NCBI GenBank assembly: GCA_933228675.1
Contig: OW121743.1
Location: forward strand, 66,996,749 to 67,060,748
From: Stomorhina lunata
Lineage: Eukaryota > Arthropoda > Insecta > Diptera > Rhiniidae
Length of the DNA: 64,000 nucleotides
Reading direction: 5' to 3'
Shown here piece by piece: positions 1 through 11,040 of the stretch. Made by a program: the position numbers and the translations under genes. The notes beneath the pieces are model-generated. The model worked only from the letters and a program-made list of their open reading frames with translations, had not been told where the DNA came from and searched no databases. The first letter of the stretch is position 1. Each line of letters begins with the position of its first letter.

Positions 1-240
1 TTTCTACACAAAAAGTTTTCTTTAAAAATTTTTTTAGGAAAAATTTTTCTATAAACATTTTTTTAGCAAAAAATTTTCAAAAATTTTAAAAAAATTTCGA
101 TTATTTTGTTATTTTTTTATAAAAAATGTTCAATAAAAATTTTTTAACAAAAAAATTATCTATAAAAATTTTTAGCAAAAAATTTTCTATACAATTTTTA
201 ACAAAAAAATTGTCTATAAAAATTGTTTAGTAAAAAATAT
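1..240. repeat. Degenerate CTATAAAAA-type tandem repeat, truncated by window start
   Basis: Irregular units pair TCTATAAAAATTTTT with a linker of the form TTTAGCAAAAAA or TTAACAAAAAA. Spacing is about 28-32 bp with many indels. The array continues off the left edge. It is a worn member of the palindrome-plus-linker superfamily seen throughout the window, with the central G of CTATAG usually replaced by A. Confidence 0.8.
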
Positions 241-1499
241 TTATTATCTGTCTAGTAAATTGGCTATAAAAGAAGGTATTTGAAAAGGCCTTTTAATCAA
301 AGCTCTTTCACTTTTTAGAAAAGCTTGTGTGTCTGTGTCGATCCATCTGTGTATGTATGCCTTTGTAAAACGTGCTCTTGATTTTTTATTGGAAAAATAA
401 ATAAAACAAAAAAAAGTTTTTCCAACTTTAACGCAGCTGCTTTTCTGCCGCCTTTAACATACATTTATTACACTATAAACATTTATAAGATTACAACTAA
501 AATCCAACAAAATAAATGTATGAATTCATGACTCTCTAGCTCTAGTTCTCTCTGTCTCATTCGTATGTAAACATAAGAGCATAATTTACATAAGCGACAC
601 ATTAACAAACATATGTTTTATGAACATTTTTACACATACTCGTACTTATGTAAATACAAATGTAAGTTCTTATTCCTACAATGTATTTATGTGTGTATAT
701 ATCCAGTAAGAGCGACTGACAATTCCTTAGAATTTCATGGTGTTCCCTTTAGTGTGAGTTTACTTTATTTATTGTTTACCTTAAATGTAAATAAGTAAAA
801 TACATATGAAGATACAAGTATATACATAGATATAATGTATAGCACGCACTCGATGTACAATGAACATCCACTTGGTAAAAAATACATTTCTACATTAAAG
901 CACATTTAATTGGCTTCTTCTTCTTCTGCATTTACTTGTTGTTATTTTTGTATTTCTTTTCTTTTTATTTATAAATTTAAAATATTTCTCTTTTTTATTA
1001 CATTCACTTGTAAATTGTATTATTTTTTCCTTTATGAGATTTTATTTACTTTTTTTTTACATATAAACATTTAGCACTAGCATTTGTTTACATTAGAAAT
1101 TAACACAACAAATTTGAATACTTGAATCAAGCAGACATTCAAACATGAATCCAGCCAACCATCGAATACGACAGACCGACAAATGGCTTCTGTTAGTACT
1201 AGGAAGACATTTATGGGTTCATATGTTAATTATTGGTTTAATTTTTGTTTCTCCTTAAATTTAATCATCATTTGAAATGATTTAATACAATATTTGTTGT
1301 TATCTGAATTGTTTACTTTAAATATCGTTATCATTCCTTTTAGATGTCAGCCGGTAATCTTTAGTATTAAAACAATTTGATAGACTTTGACAGGAAATTC
1401 TTTGAAGTCATCTAAAATTAGTGTGTAAATATCTTTAATTGGAAATTAAAAAGAAATAAAATTTTTATATTTTTGTAAACAATTTTTGATTTGAAGAGT
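241..1499. other. Unique AT-rich non-coding stretch
   Basis: No tandem period, inverted terminal repeat or recognisable protein. The longest open frame (61 codons near 613-798) has no recognisable similarity and an amino-acid make-up expected of AT-rich random DNA. Short TTC runs near 915-930 and poly-T tracts are the only local structure. Confidence 0.7.
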
Positions 1500-2745
1500 T
1501 TGTCATAAATTTTCCTTATTTTATGAAAATAAGGAATTTTTGAAAAATTTCCTATAACAATAAGTAATTTTTGAAAAATTTTCTACAAAAATCCGAAACT
1601 TTTAAAAAATTTCCTATATAAATAAGAATTCTTTGAAAAATTTTCTATAAAACTAAGAAATTTTTAAAAATTTCCTATAAAAATAAGAAATTTTTGTGAA
1701 ATTTCCGATCAGAATAGGAAATTTTTGAAAAACTCCTATAAAAAGAACACATTTTTTTGAAAATTTTCCTATAAAAATAAGATATTTTTTAAAATTTTCT
1801 ATAAAACTAAGAAATTTTATAAAGATAAGAAATTTTTTAAAACGTTTCTATAAAAATTACAAATTTTTGAAAATTTTCCTATAAAAATAAGAAATTTTTT
1901 AAAAATTTCCTATAGAAATAAGAAAGTTTTGAAAAATTTTCTATAAAAAAAACAATTTGAAAATTTCTTATAAAAATAAGAAATTTTCGAAAAAATAAGA
2001 GATTTTTAAAAAATTTCCTATAAAAATAAAAAAAAGAAAAACTTTTATATAAAAATAAGAAATTTTTGAAAAATTCCTATAAAAATAAGAAATTTTTGAA
2101 AAATTTCTATAAAAAAAGACATTTTTGAAAAATTTCCTATAAAAATAAGAAATTTTTAAAAAATTTCCTATAAAAATAAGAAGTTTTTTGAAAAATTTCG
2201 TTAAAAATAAGAAACTTTTGCTATATAAATCAAAAATCTTTACAAAAAATTCCTATAAAAATAAGAAATTGTTGAAAAATTTTAGGAAATTTCCTATTAT
2301 AATAAAAAATTTTGAAAAATGTCCAATAAAAATACGAAATTTTTGAAAAATTTCCTATAAAAAGAAGACATTTTTGAAAAGTTTCCTATAAAAATAAGAA
2401 ATTTTTGAAAAATTATCTATGAAAATAAGGAATTTTTGAAAAATTTCCTATAACAATAAGTAATTTTTGAAAAACTTTCTACAAAAATCCGAAACTTTTA
2501 AAAAATTTCCTATAAAAATAAGAATTTTTTGAAAAATTTTCTATAAAACTAAGAAATTTTTAAAAATTTCCTATAAAAATAAGAAATTTTTGTGAAATTT
2601 CCGATCAAAATAGGAAATTTTTGAAAAATTCCTACAAAAAGAACAAATTTTTTGAAAATTTTCCTATAAAAATTAGAAATTTTCTAAAAATTTCCTATAA
2701 AAATAAGATTTTTTTGAAAATTTTTCTATAAAACTAAGAAATTTT
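1500..2745 (-). repeat. 31-bp tandem array, inverted and worn relative of the 21.7-27.3 kb array
   Basis: Units read TTTCCTATAAAAATAAG followed by AAATTTTTGAAAAA, 31 bp in all. Read on the minus strand the unit matches the homogeneous array at 21.7-27.3 kb, apart from CTT in place of CCT, which breaks the perfect dyad. Units vary by several bases and small indels, so this looks older. A block of about 250 bp is duplicated inside it (from 1522 and from 2418). Confidence 0.9.
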
Positions 2746-3330
2746 TATTTTCTATAGAAAATCTTTTTATCAAAAATTTTTCTATAGAAAATTTTTTTAT
2801 CAAAAATTTTTCTATAGAAAATCTTTTTATGAAAAATTTTTCTAAAGAATTTTTTTTTCCCAAAAATATTTCTACAGAAAATTTTCTTACAAACATTCTT
2901 CTATAGAAAATTTTTTATCGAAAATTTTTTTATAGAAACTTTTTTTATCACATATTTTTCTATTTAAAATTTTTTACAAAAATTTTTCTATAGAAATTTC
3001 TTTTATCAACAATTTTTCTATAGAAAATTTTTTTATCAAAAATTTTTCTATAGAAAGTTTTTTTATCAAAAATTTTTCTATAGAAAATTTTTTTATCAAA
3101 AATTTTTCTATAGAAAGTTTTTTTATCAAAAATTTTTCTATAGAAAATCTTTTTATCAAAAATTTTTCTAAAGAAATTTTTTTTTTTTCAAAAATATTTC
3201 TATAGAAAATTTTCTTACAAACATTCTTCTACAGAAAATTTTTTTATCGAAAATTTTTTTATAGAATCTTTTTTTATCACATATTTTTCTATTTAAAATT
3301 TTTACAAAAATTTTTGTACAGGAAATCCAT
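2746..3330 (+). repeat. 30-31 bp TTATCA-linker array, plus orientation
   Basis: Units are TTTTTCTATAGAAAA followed by TTTTTTTATCAAAAA. The 2837-2995 stretch recurs at about 3158-3320 with the same unusual variants (TTCTTACAAACATTC, TATCACATATTTTTC), which marks a block duplication of about 320 bp. Confidence 0.9.
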
Positions 3331-5315
3331 CGAAAAATTTTGAAAAAAAAATTTCTATAGAAAAATTTTTGATAAAAATCTACTATAGAAAAAAAATTTG
3401 ATAGAAAAATTTTTGTTAAAAAAGTTTTTTGTAGGAAATTTTTAAAAAGAAAATTTTCTATAGAAAAATTTTTGATAAAAAAAATTTTCTATAGAAAAAT
3501 TTTTGATGAAAAATTTTATATAGAAAAATTTTGGATGAAAAAATTTTCTATAGAAAAATGTCTGATAGAAAAATTTTTGATGAAAAAATTTTCTATAGAA
3601 AAATTTTTGATAAAAAAAATGTTCTATCGAAAAATTTTTGATAAAAAAATTTTCTATAGAAAAATTTTTGATAAAAAAATTTTCTATAGAAAAATTTTTG
3701 ATAAAAAATTTTCTATAGAAAAATTTTTGATAAAAAAATTTTCTGTAGAAAAATTTTTGATAAAAAAATTTTCTATAGAAAAATTTTTGATACAAAAATT
3801 TTGTATAGAAACATTTTTGATACAAAAATTTTCTATAGAAACATTTTTGATACAAAAATTTTCTATAGACAAATTTTTGAGAAAAAATTTCCTATAGAAA
3901 AATTTTTGATGAAAAAATTTTCTATAGAGAAATTTTTGATGAAAAAATTTTCTATAAAAAAATTTTTGATAAAAAATTTTGATAAAATAGTTTTCTATAG
4001 AAAATTTTTTCATTCAAAATTTTTCTATAGAATATTGTTTTATCAAAAATTTTCTATTAAAAAAATTTCTATTTTTGGTAAAAAAAATTTCCTGGAAGAA
4101 AATTTTTGATAAAAAAATTTTCTGGAGGAAAATTTTTGATAAAAAAAATGTTCTAAAAAAAAATTTTGATACAAAAATTTTCTATAGAAAAATTTTTGAT
4201 AAAAAAAATTTTCTATACAAAAATTTTTGATAAAAAATTTTCTATAGAAAAATTTTGATGAAAAAATTTTCTATAGAAAATTTTTTTACCAAAAATTTTT
4301 CTATAGAAAATTTTTGATAAAAAAATTTTCTATATTTTTTTATCAAAAATTTTTGTATAGAAAATTTTTTTTTTGAAAAATTTTCTTTAGAAAAATTTTT
4401 GATAAAAAAATGTTCCATAGCAAAATTTTTGATAAAAAAATTTTCTATAGAAAAATTTTGATGAAAAAATTTTCTATAGAAAAATTTTCTTTAGAAAAAT
4501 TTTTGATAAAAAAATGTTCTATAGAAAAATTTTTGATAAAAAAATTTTCTATAGAAAAATTTTGATAAAAAAATTTTCTATAGAAAAATTTTTGATGAAA
4601 AAATTTTCTATAGAAAAATTTTTGATGAAAAAATTTTCTATAGAAAAATTTTTGATGAAAAAATTTTCTATACAGAAATTTTTGATGAAAAAATTTTCTA
4701 TAAAAAAAATTTTTGATAAATAATTTTGATAAAATAGTTTTCTATAGAAAATTTTTTCATTCAAAATTTTCCTGTAGAATATTTTTTTATAAAAAATTTT
4801 CTATAAAAAATTTCTATTTTTGATAAAAAAAATTTTCTGGAGGAAAATTTTTGATAAAAAATGTTCTATAGAAAAATTTTTGATACAAAAATTTTCTATA
4901 GAAAAATTTTTGATACAAAAATTTTCTATAGAAAAATTTTTGATACAAAAATTTTCTATAGAAAAATTTTTGATACAAAAATTTTCTATAGAAAAATTTT
5001 TGATACAAAAATTTTCTATAGAAAAATTTTTGATACAAAAATTTTCTATAGAAAAATTTTTGATACAAAAATTTTCTATAGAAAAATTTTTGATACAAAA
5101 ATTTTCTATAGAAAAATTTTTGATACAAAAATTTGCTATAGAAAAATTTTTGATACAAAAATTTTCTATAGAAAAATTTTTGTTAAAAAAATTTTCTATA
5201 CAAAAATTTTTGATAAAAAATTTTCTATAGAAACATTTTTGGTAAAAAAAAAATTTCCATATAAAAATGTTTGATAAGAAAATGTTGTATAGAAAAATGT
5301 TTGATAAAAATATTT
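3331..5315 (-). repeat. 30-bp TTATCA-linker array, minus orientation
   Basis: The same unit as the preceding array but reverse-complemented: core TTTTCTATAGAAAAA followed by TTTTTGATAAAAAA. The orientation flips near 3325-3345. The 4861-5160 part is very regular, with GATACAAAA replacing GATAAAAAA in about ten consecutive units. Because 30 is a multiple of 3, it leaves long open frames on both strands; these encode only a 10-residue repeat and are not genes. A block near 3963-4117 recurs at 4700-4850. Confidence 0.92.
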
Positions 5316-5460
5316 AAAAAAATGGAGTAGAAAACTTTTTCTTTTTAAAACGTTAGAACTACACATTAAAAAGAAATGCCTATTTTGGTTAAAAGTATGA
5401 AAAAGACGGCAACTCTGCAGAATATTTTTTTGTTCTGTTCTCTTTGCGCCGACCCGTGGT
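5316..5460 (+). repeat. Left arm of a roughly 140-bp inverted repeat
   Basis: From GGAGTAGAAAAC to GCCGACCCGTGGT this matches the reverse complement of 7817-7958 with scattered mismatches, and the match includes GGCAACTCTGC and the CTTTGCGCCGACCC end. Similarity also runs outward into the satellite arrays on both sides, so the arrays belong to the same inverted arrangement. The inner edge is sharp after GGT at 5460. Confidence 0.85.
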
Positions 5461-5514
5461 CATGATTTAGATCTAGAAGTTGAGACAAATGACTTTAAAC
5501 TACTACTGACTATA

Positions 5515-5592
5515 AACTAGTTACTACGGATTATATACTACTACTGACTATAAACTACTTTAGTAGTGGTTTATAGCCAGTAGTAACTAGTT
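5515..5592. repeat. Imperfect hairpin of ACTACTGACTATAAACTAC type
   Basis: ACTACTGACTATAAACTACT at 5540-5559 faces AGTAGTGGTTTATAGCCAGT at 5562-5581, and AACTAGTTACTAC faces GTAGTAACTAGTT further out. A second direct copy of ACTACTGACTATAAACTA lies just upstream, near 5501-5518. Confidence 0.7.
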
Positions 5593-6934
5593 TGTAGTTA
5601 GTTTTACATTTAGAAATTACTACTTATTGATTGTTATTATCTTCCTCGAATCTGCTTAATGTTTTTTTCAAATGTATAGTTCTCATTAGAAACTACTACT
5701 TATTTTATTCTAAAAACTGCTACTTATTTTTTGCTACTTATTTTTTGCTACTTATTTTTTGCCTAGAAACTATAATTTATTTGGAGTTATAATAGGAACA
5801 GACGTTGTTTTACTTATGAGCGGCTATATATGCTTATACACAACTACTACAAATTACTACTTAAGAAATACGTTTTGTAATTTGCTATTTTCTTCATAGC
5901 AACTGCTACTTAATACTAAAACTAAATTTAATGTTTCTTTCAATTTATGATCTAGAAATGCTACAAAAACTAAATAAAAAAAACTTAATCGTTTTTTAAA
6001 AGTAATTTTATGATTTCCGTTTGCAATAGTAAAATCAGCAAAATTCTGTATAATTTATATAGCAAAAATTCCAATTCCATGAAATTCACATAAACTAGAC
6101 CCTTCGTTTGCTCTGAAATTCAGAGGCTACAAATATTTGTTTTTCACACTTTCGACTTCTAGGTTTTTTTTTTTTTTAGCTTTTTTGAATTTTCCAATGT
6201 AAATTTATAATTATGGCTACAAAAGTAGAGTGTGATTTGGCTCTGGAGCCACATGTGTGCAGCACATTTTTAATTTTTATTTAATGTGCCACAAATAGCA
6301 AAAACTGGGGAAAAAAAAGACACCCGACAACATAAAGTCAGAACTTTAGTAAAAGGGAACTAGAGCAGCAAAAATAGAAAACAAAAAATCTAAATCGAAA
6401 AATAACTTTAAAGTTCCATGAGTTTGAGGCAGATGATGATGATGAGATTTTTTATGTAGAATATTCATAAAATCAAAGCAAAAAGTTAGAATTTGAAGTG
6501 TAGCCTATGATGATGTTGACTATCAGACTTCTTCTTTCTCATGATGAAAATGTGCGTTTTTTTTTATAGCCTCAACATTTTGAAGGTGCCTTTGGTTTAA
6601 AAATATTTTCTATTTAAGGTGTGTTGTGACTTGTAGAAGAGTTTCTATCATCTTTCTCTAATATCAAGCAAATTTCACACTTTTATTTAGTTTTTTTATT
6701 TTATCAAAGGTAGAGCATATGAAACAGAAAAAAAAATCACACACTCTTCAGTGTAACCTTAAAATTGTTGAACGTATTTTTATTCAACTTTGAACATAAG
6801 AGTGTGCAATTTTTTTATTTTTTTATATTTTTTTTTGCGGTTCACTGAACTGCAAGCAACTCAAACCGCACACATTCGTTACTACTGCGACGCTTTGGCT
6901 CTTCGCTTAGCCAGTGTTGCAACAAATGAACTTT

Positions 6935-7050
6935 AACCAACAACAACGACAACATGGAGCACGATAACGAAAGCAACAACAACAAACACACCTTTACCAC
7001 CACCACCGCCACCATCATCATCGTCATCACCTCCAGGAGTAACAACAACT
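6935..7050. repeat. CAA/CAC/CATCAT low-complexity tract
   Basis: Runs of AACAACAAC, CCACCACCACCGCCACC and ATCATCATCGTCATCACC follow one another. The plus-strand open frame is only about 30 codons of Asn, Thr and Ile, with no splice context that I can support. I treat it as a compound trinucleotide microsatellite rather than an exon. Confidence 0.6.
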
Positions 7051-7511
7051 AGTGCATGAGTAACAGAAAAAAAAAAGCCAACAAAAGTCTACATTAACAT
7101 TTTGAATTCCCAGTCCTGCTTTGACGCTGCCATAAGATACATATTTCGTTCTTTGTGGTGCACAAGTGCAACATTAAATGAATTTGATGTGTGCAGCACA
7201 GTGTGACGAATTGTAAACACATTTGTAAAGCGGCTGTCAAAATTGTAAAAATAAGTTGTACTTTTGGAAATTTGCTTTCAATTGTTTTCAAATATTTAGT
7301 AAAAATACTAAAAATTTGTTGGAATATTATTTAGAAGTAGCTCCTTTTAAAAGCTATTTAATAGATTTCTAGTAAAAGGCTAGACTTGATAGGAAAGAGC
7401 TCTTTATGAATAGGAGACTGAAAATGTTGGCCTACGCACAAAAATTTAAAAAATTAATTTTGTTACTGACTCCCGTTTGAAGCCCTAATATTGGCTCCAA
7501 AACAAAAGTTT

Positions 7512-7755
7512 TATATCTGTGGCAATAAATCATAATGGCTTAAGTCGAAATTTCATTTTTTGAGATATTAAGTGTTTTGTCGAAAAGATATAAGGGCTTT
7601 GTATGGAAAAGTTAAAATATAAATGCCTATAGTTTTAATAATAATGACATTTTATAGCTGAGTGATAGATCTTGATCTGAATAACAAGAATATGTAATAA
7701 AATGAAGAAGCACTTATGTCAAGTTAAGCCATTATCATTCATTGCCACAGATATA
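7512..7755. mobile_element. 244-bp element with 32-bp inverted termini
   Basis: The left terminus (7512-7543, starting TATATCTGTGGCAAT and ending AATGGCTTAA) and the reverse complement of 7724-7755 agree at 30 of 32 positions. Homology stops sharply on both sides. Size and arm length fit a MITE-like element. I could not identify a target-site duplication or a superfamily. Confidence 0.6.
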
Positions 7756-7816
7756 TTCTGAATCCATATGAAATTCTAAGACGAACGAGTGATGTCCGTC
7801 TGTTTAAATGGGTCTT

Positions 7817-7958
7817 ACCATGGGTCGGCGTAAAGAGAACAAAACAAAAAAAAAAAAAATATTTGGCAGAGTTGCCGTTTTTTATACTTTTAACTAAAAT
7901 AGGTATTTTTTTCAATGTGCAGTTCTAACGTTTTAAAAAGAAAAGTTTTCTACTCCAG
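7817..7958 (-). repeat. Right arm of the roughly 140-bp inverted repeat
   Basis: Reverse complement of the 5316-5460 arm. It contains GGGTCGGCG near the inner edge, CAGAGTTGCCG in the middle and TTTTCTACTCC at the outer edge, and passes directly into a satellite array whose orientation is opposite to the one beside the left arm. A poly-A run has expanded near 7846-7859. Confidence 0.85.
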
Positions 7959-8280
7959 TTTTTTTGTTAATACTTTTATCAAAAATTTTTTTATAGAAAA
8001 TTTTTTTATCAAAAATTTTTCTATAGAAAATTTTTTTATCAAAAATTTTTCTATATAAAATTTTTTTATCAAAAATTTTTCTATAGAAAATTTTTTTATC
8101 AAAAATTTTTCTATAGAAAATTTTTTTTTCAAAAATTTTTCTATAGAAAATTTTTTTATCAAAAATTTTTCTATAGAAAATTTTTTTTATCAAAATTGTT
8201 TCTTTAGAAATTTTTTTTATCAAAAATGTTTCTTTAGAAAAATTTTTTATCAAAAATTTTTCTATAGAAAATTTTTTTAC
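7959..8280 (+). repeat. 30-31 bp TTATCA-linker array, plus orientation
   Basis: About ten units of TTTTTCTATAGAAAA plus TTTTTTTATCAAAAA. Orientation is opposite to that of the array ending at 5315. Three units near 8200-8245 carry TTTCTTTAGAAA in place of the core. Confidence 0.9.
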
Positions 8281-9102
8281 TCAAAAAGAAGTGTATTTGC
8301 ATTTGATCCCAAACCTGTTACATTTATTTATTAATGTAACAGATCAATTTATTGATAAAAAGCCAAAAAATGTTTGCGGAGAAACCAAATTCCTCGACGC
8401 GTTTCGATGGTTGGTTAAGCCATCTCTTCAGGAGGATTATCCCCAATTTAGACAGATCGAAAACCTCGCATTATCGAAACGCGTCGAGGAATTTGGTTTC
8501 TCCGCAAACATTTTTTGGCTTTTTATCAATAAATTGATCTGTTACATTAATAAATAAATGTAACAGGTTTGGGATCAAATGCAAATACACTTCTTTTTGA
8601 ATAATATTTACATCCCGACTAATTTGTTATTTTTTGATAAAACTGCATTCATTCAGCTTATTTTTTAAAATAAACTTGTTTATTTTAAAACATCTTACCC
8701 CCCCTTCTTCACAGCATTCTGCATATAGTAGCCGACGGCTACAGCAAGAATGTGGGAAGTGAAGGTAGATGAAAACTGAAAAATGTTTGTTTTTGTTTAG
8801 TCGATAATCTACGCTTTTACTTTTGGTTTATGAACATAATTCTTAATAGTTATGTTTGTAAATTTAGTAATAATGCGAGGTTTTCGATCTGTCTAAATTG
8901 GGGATAATCCTCCTGAAGAGATGGCTTAACCAACCATCGAAACGCGTCGAGGAATTTGGTTTCTCCGCAAACATTTTTTTGGCTTTTTATCAATAAATTG
9001 ATCTGTTACATTAATAAATAAATGTAACAGGTTTGGGATCAAATGCAAATACACTTCTTTTTGAATAATATTTACATCCCGACTAATTTGTTATTTTTTG
9101 AG
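8281..9102. mobile_element. Foldback element, rearranged copy with a duplicated right arm
   Basis: The left arm (8281-8474) starts TCAAAAAGAAGTGTATTTGC and contains GGAGAAACCAAATTCCTCGACGCGT. At 8475 it jumps directly to the right arm (8475-8637), giving a nearly gapless palindrome. After an insertion-like segment (8638-8756) the normal centre and a second right arm follow (8757-9102, ending CTAATTTGTTATTTTTTGA). Each arm contains a sub-hairpin, CTGTTACATT facing AATGTAACAG. Both sides abut TTATCA-type satellite. No coding capacity. Confidence 0.85.
8638..8756. other. Extra segment inside the foldback element
   Basis: This segment is absent from the copy at 12.8 kb. It contains a 13-bp perfect palindrome arm, TTTTAAAATAAAC, with a 2-nt centre (8663-8690), a C7 run, and a small GTAGCC-GAC-GGCTAC hairpin. 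It may be filler DNA or part of a longer family member. Confidence 0.55.
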
Positions 9103-9682
9103 AAAATTTTTTTATCAAAAATTTTTCTATAGAAAATTTTTTTATCAAAAATTTTTCTATAGAAAATTTTTTTATCAAAAATTTTTCTATAGAAAATTTT
9201 TTATCAAAAATTTTTCTATAGAAAATTTTTTTATCAAAAATTTTTCTATAGAAAATTTTTTTATCAAAAATTTTTCTATAGAAAATTTTTTTTATCAAAA
9301 ATTTTTCTATAGAAAATTTTTTTATCAAAAATTTTTCTATAGAAAATTTTTTTATCAAAAATTTTTCTATAGAAAATTTTTGTATCAAAAATTTTTCTAT
9401 AGAAAATGAAAAAATGTTTCTTAAGAAAATTTTTTTATCAACAATTTTTCTTTAGAAACTTTTTTTATCAAAAATTTTTTTTTAGAAATTTTTTTTTATC
9501 AAAACTTTTCGATAAAAATTTTTTCTATAGAAAAATTTTTCTATAAAAAATTTTCTATTTAAAATTTTTTAACAAAAATTTTTTTATAGAAAATTTTTTT
9601 ATCAAAAAATTTTCTATAGCAAATTTTTTTATAAAAAAAATTTTTTTTATCAAAAATTTTTCTATAGAATTTTTTTTTTTTT
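9103..9682 (+). repeat. 30-bp TTATCA-linker array
   Basis: It starts exactly at the end of the foldback element and ends where the next copy begins. The first ten or so units (9110-9400) are nearly identical at 30 bp; the distal third is degenerate (CTTTAG, TTTTTAG cores). Confidence 0.9.
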
Positions 9683-9900
9683 TAAATAACAAAATAGTCG
9701 GGATGTAAATATTATTCAAAAAGAAGAGTATTTGCATTTGATCCCAAACCTGAAGAGATGGCTTAACCAACCATCGAAACGCGTCGAGGAATTTGGTTTC
9801 TCCGCAAACATTTTTTGGCTTTTTATCAATAAATTGATCTGTTACATTAATAAATAAATGTAACAGGTTTGGGATCAAATGCAAATATTCTTCTTTTTGA
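9683..9900. mobile_element. Foldback element, internally deleted copy
   Basis: This copy keeps the outermost left end (AACAAAATAGTCGGGATG, 9687-9704), which the 8.3 and 12.8 kb copies lack, and runs to CCAAACCTG at 9752. It then jumps directly into the right arm (AAGAGATGGCTTAACC onward). CTG is shared by both parental sequences at the join, as expected for a microhomology deletion. The right end is TCTTCTTTTTGAA near 9900. Confidence 0.85.
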
Positions 9901-11040
9901 AGAATTTTTTTTTTATCAAAAATTTTTCTATAGAAAATTTTTTTTATCAAAAATTTTTGTATCAAAAATTTTTCTATAGAAAATTTTTTTATCAAAAATT
10001 TTTCTATAGAAAATTTTTTTATCAAAAATTTTTCTATAGACAATTTTTTATCAAAAATTTTGTTCTAGAAAATTTTCTTATCAAAAATTTTTCTATTGAA
10101 TTATTTTTTTATCAAAAATTTTTCTATAGAAAATTTTTTTAACAAAAATTTTTCTCTAGAAAATTTTTTTAACAAAAATTTTTCTCTAGAAAATTTTTTT
10201 AACAAAAATTTTTCTCTCGAAAATTTTTTTATCAAAATTTTTTCTATAGAAAATTTTTTTATCAAAAATTTTTCTATAGAAAATTTTCTTATCAAAATTT
10301 TTTCTATAGAAAATTTTTTTATCAAAAATTTTTTCTATAGAAAATGTTTTTATCAAAAAATTTGTAATCGAAAATTTTTTCATCAAAAATTTTTTTTGGT
10401 AGAAATTTTTTAATAAAAATTTTTCTATTCAAAATTTTTTAACCAAAATTTTTCTATGGACATTTTTTTATTAAAAATGTTTCTATAGAAAATTTTTTTA
10501 TCAAAAATTTTTGTATCAAAAATTTTTCTATAGAAAATTTTTTTATCAAAAATTTTTCTATAGAAAATTTTTTTATCAAAAATTTTTCTATAGAAAATTT
10601 TTTTATCAAAAATTTGTCTATAGAAAATTTTTTTATCAAAAATTTTTCTATATAAAATTTTTTTTATCAAAAATTTTTCTATAGAAAATTTTTTTATCAA
10701 AAATTTTTCTATAGAAAAAAAATTTTTTTATCAAAAAGTTTTCTATAAAAAATTTTTTTTATCAAAAATGTTTCTCTAGAAAATTTTTTTCATCAAAAAT
10801 TCTTCTATAGAAAATTTTTTTATCAAAAATTTTTTTATAGAAGATTGAAAATTTTTGGATACAAAAATATTTTTATCGAAAATTTTTACAGAAAAGTATT
10901 TTTATCGAAAAATTTTCTATAAAATATAATTTTTTTCGAACAATTTTTCAAAGAAAAAAATTTTTATTAAAAATTTTTCTTGAAAAAAATTTTTGGATCG
11001 AAAATATCTAAAAAATATAAAAATCTAAAATTGTTTGATA
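9901..11040 (+). repeat. TTATCA-linker array with variant blocks
   Basis: Regular 30-bp units lie at about 9910-10050 and 10480-10720. A sub-block of three units with TTTCTCTAGAAAA and TTAACAAAAA lies at about 10141-10225. Beyond 10720 units decay progressively and stop near 11040. Open frames here are repeat artefacts. Confidence 0.88.

Larger units (their letters stand above)
5461..7816. other. Unique interior between inverted arms
   Basis: About 2.35 kb without a recognisable gene. It holds an imperfect hairpin rich in ACTACTGACTATAAAC (5515-5592), TACTTATTTTTTGC direct repeats near 5697-5762, a CAA/CAC-rich tract near 6935-7050, and a small inverted-repeat element at 7512-7755. No transposase-like open frame is visible, so if the whole is mobile it is non-autonomous. 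Confidence 0.65.

Noticed and set aside
3442..5274. Overlapping open frames of 102-141 codons on both strands with IEKFLIKKFS-type repeats
   Set aside because: They arise because the tandem unit is 30 bp and free of stops in several frames. Composition, lack of a non-repetitive region, and coding on both strands at once argue against genes.
6935..7050. Possible exon with polyasparagine or polythreonine coding
   Set aside because: The open frame on the plus strand is about 30 codons and the opposite frame is low-complexity Val/Leu. A compound CAN microsatellite explains it.
5316..7958. Autonomous DNA transposon with 140-bp terminal repeats
   Set aside because: No transposase-like open frame occurs between the arms, and homology continues beyond the arms into satellite, so the true element ends are undefined. 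Kept only as an inverted arrangement.
8291..8557. 88-codon open frame, and similar frames near 9555-10043 and 12784-12990
   Set aside because: They run through both arms of the foldback element, and the peptide mirrors the inverted repeat rather than any protein family. Different copies use different frames.
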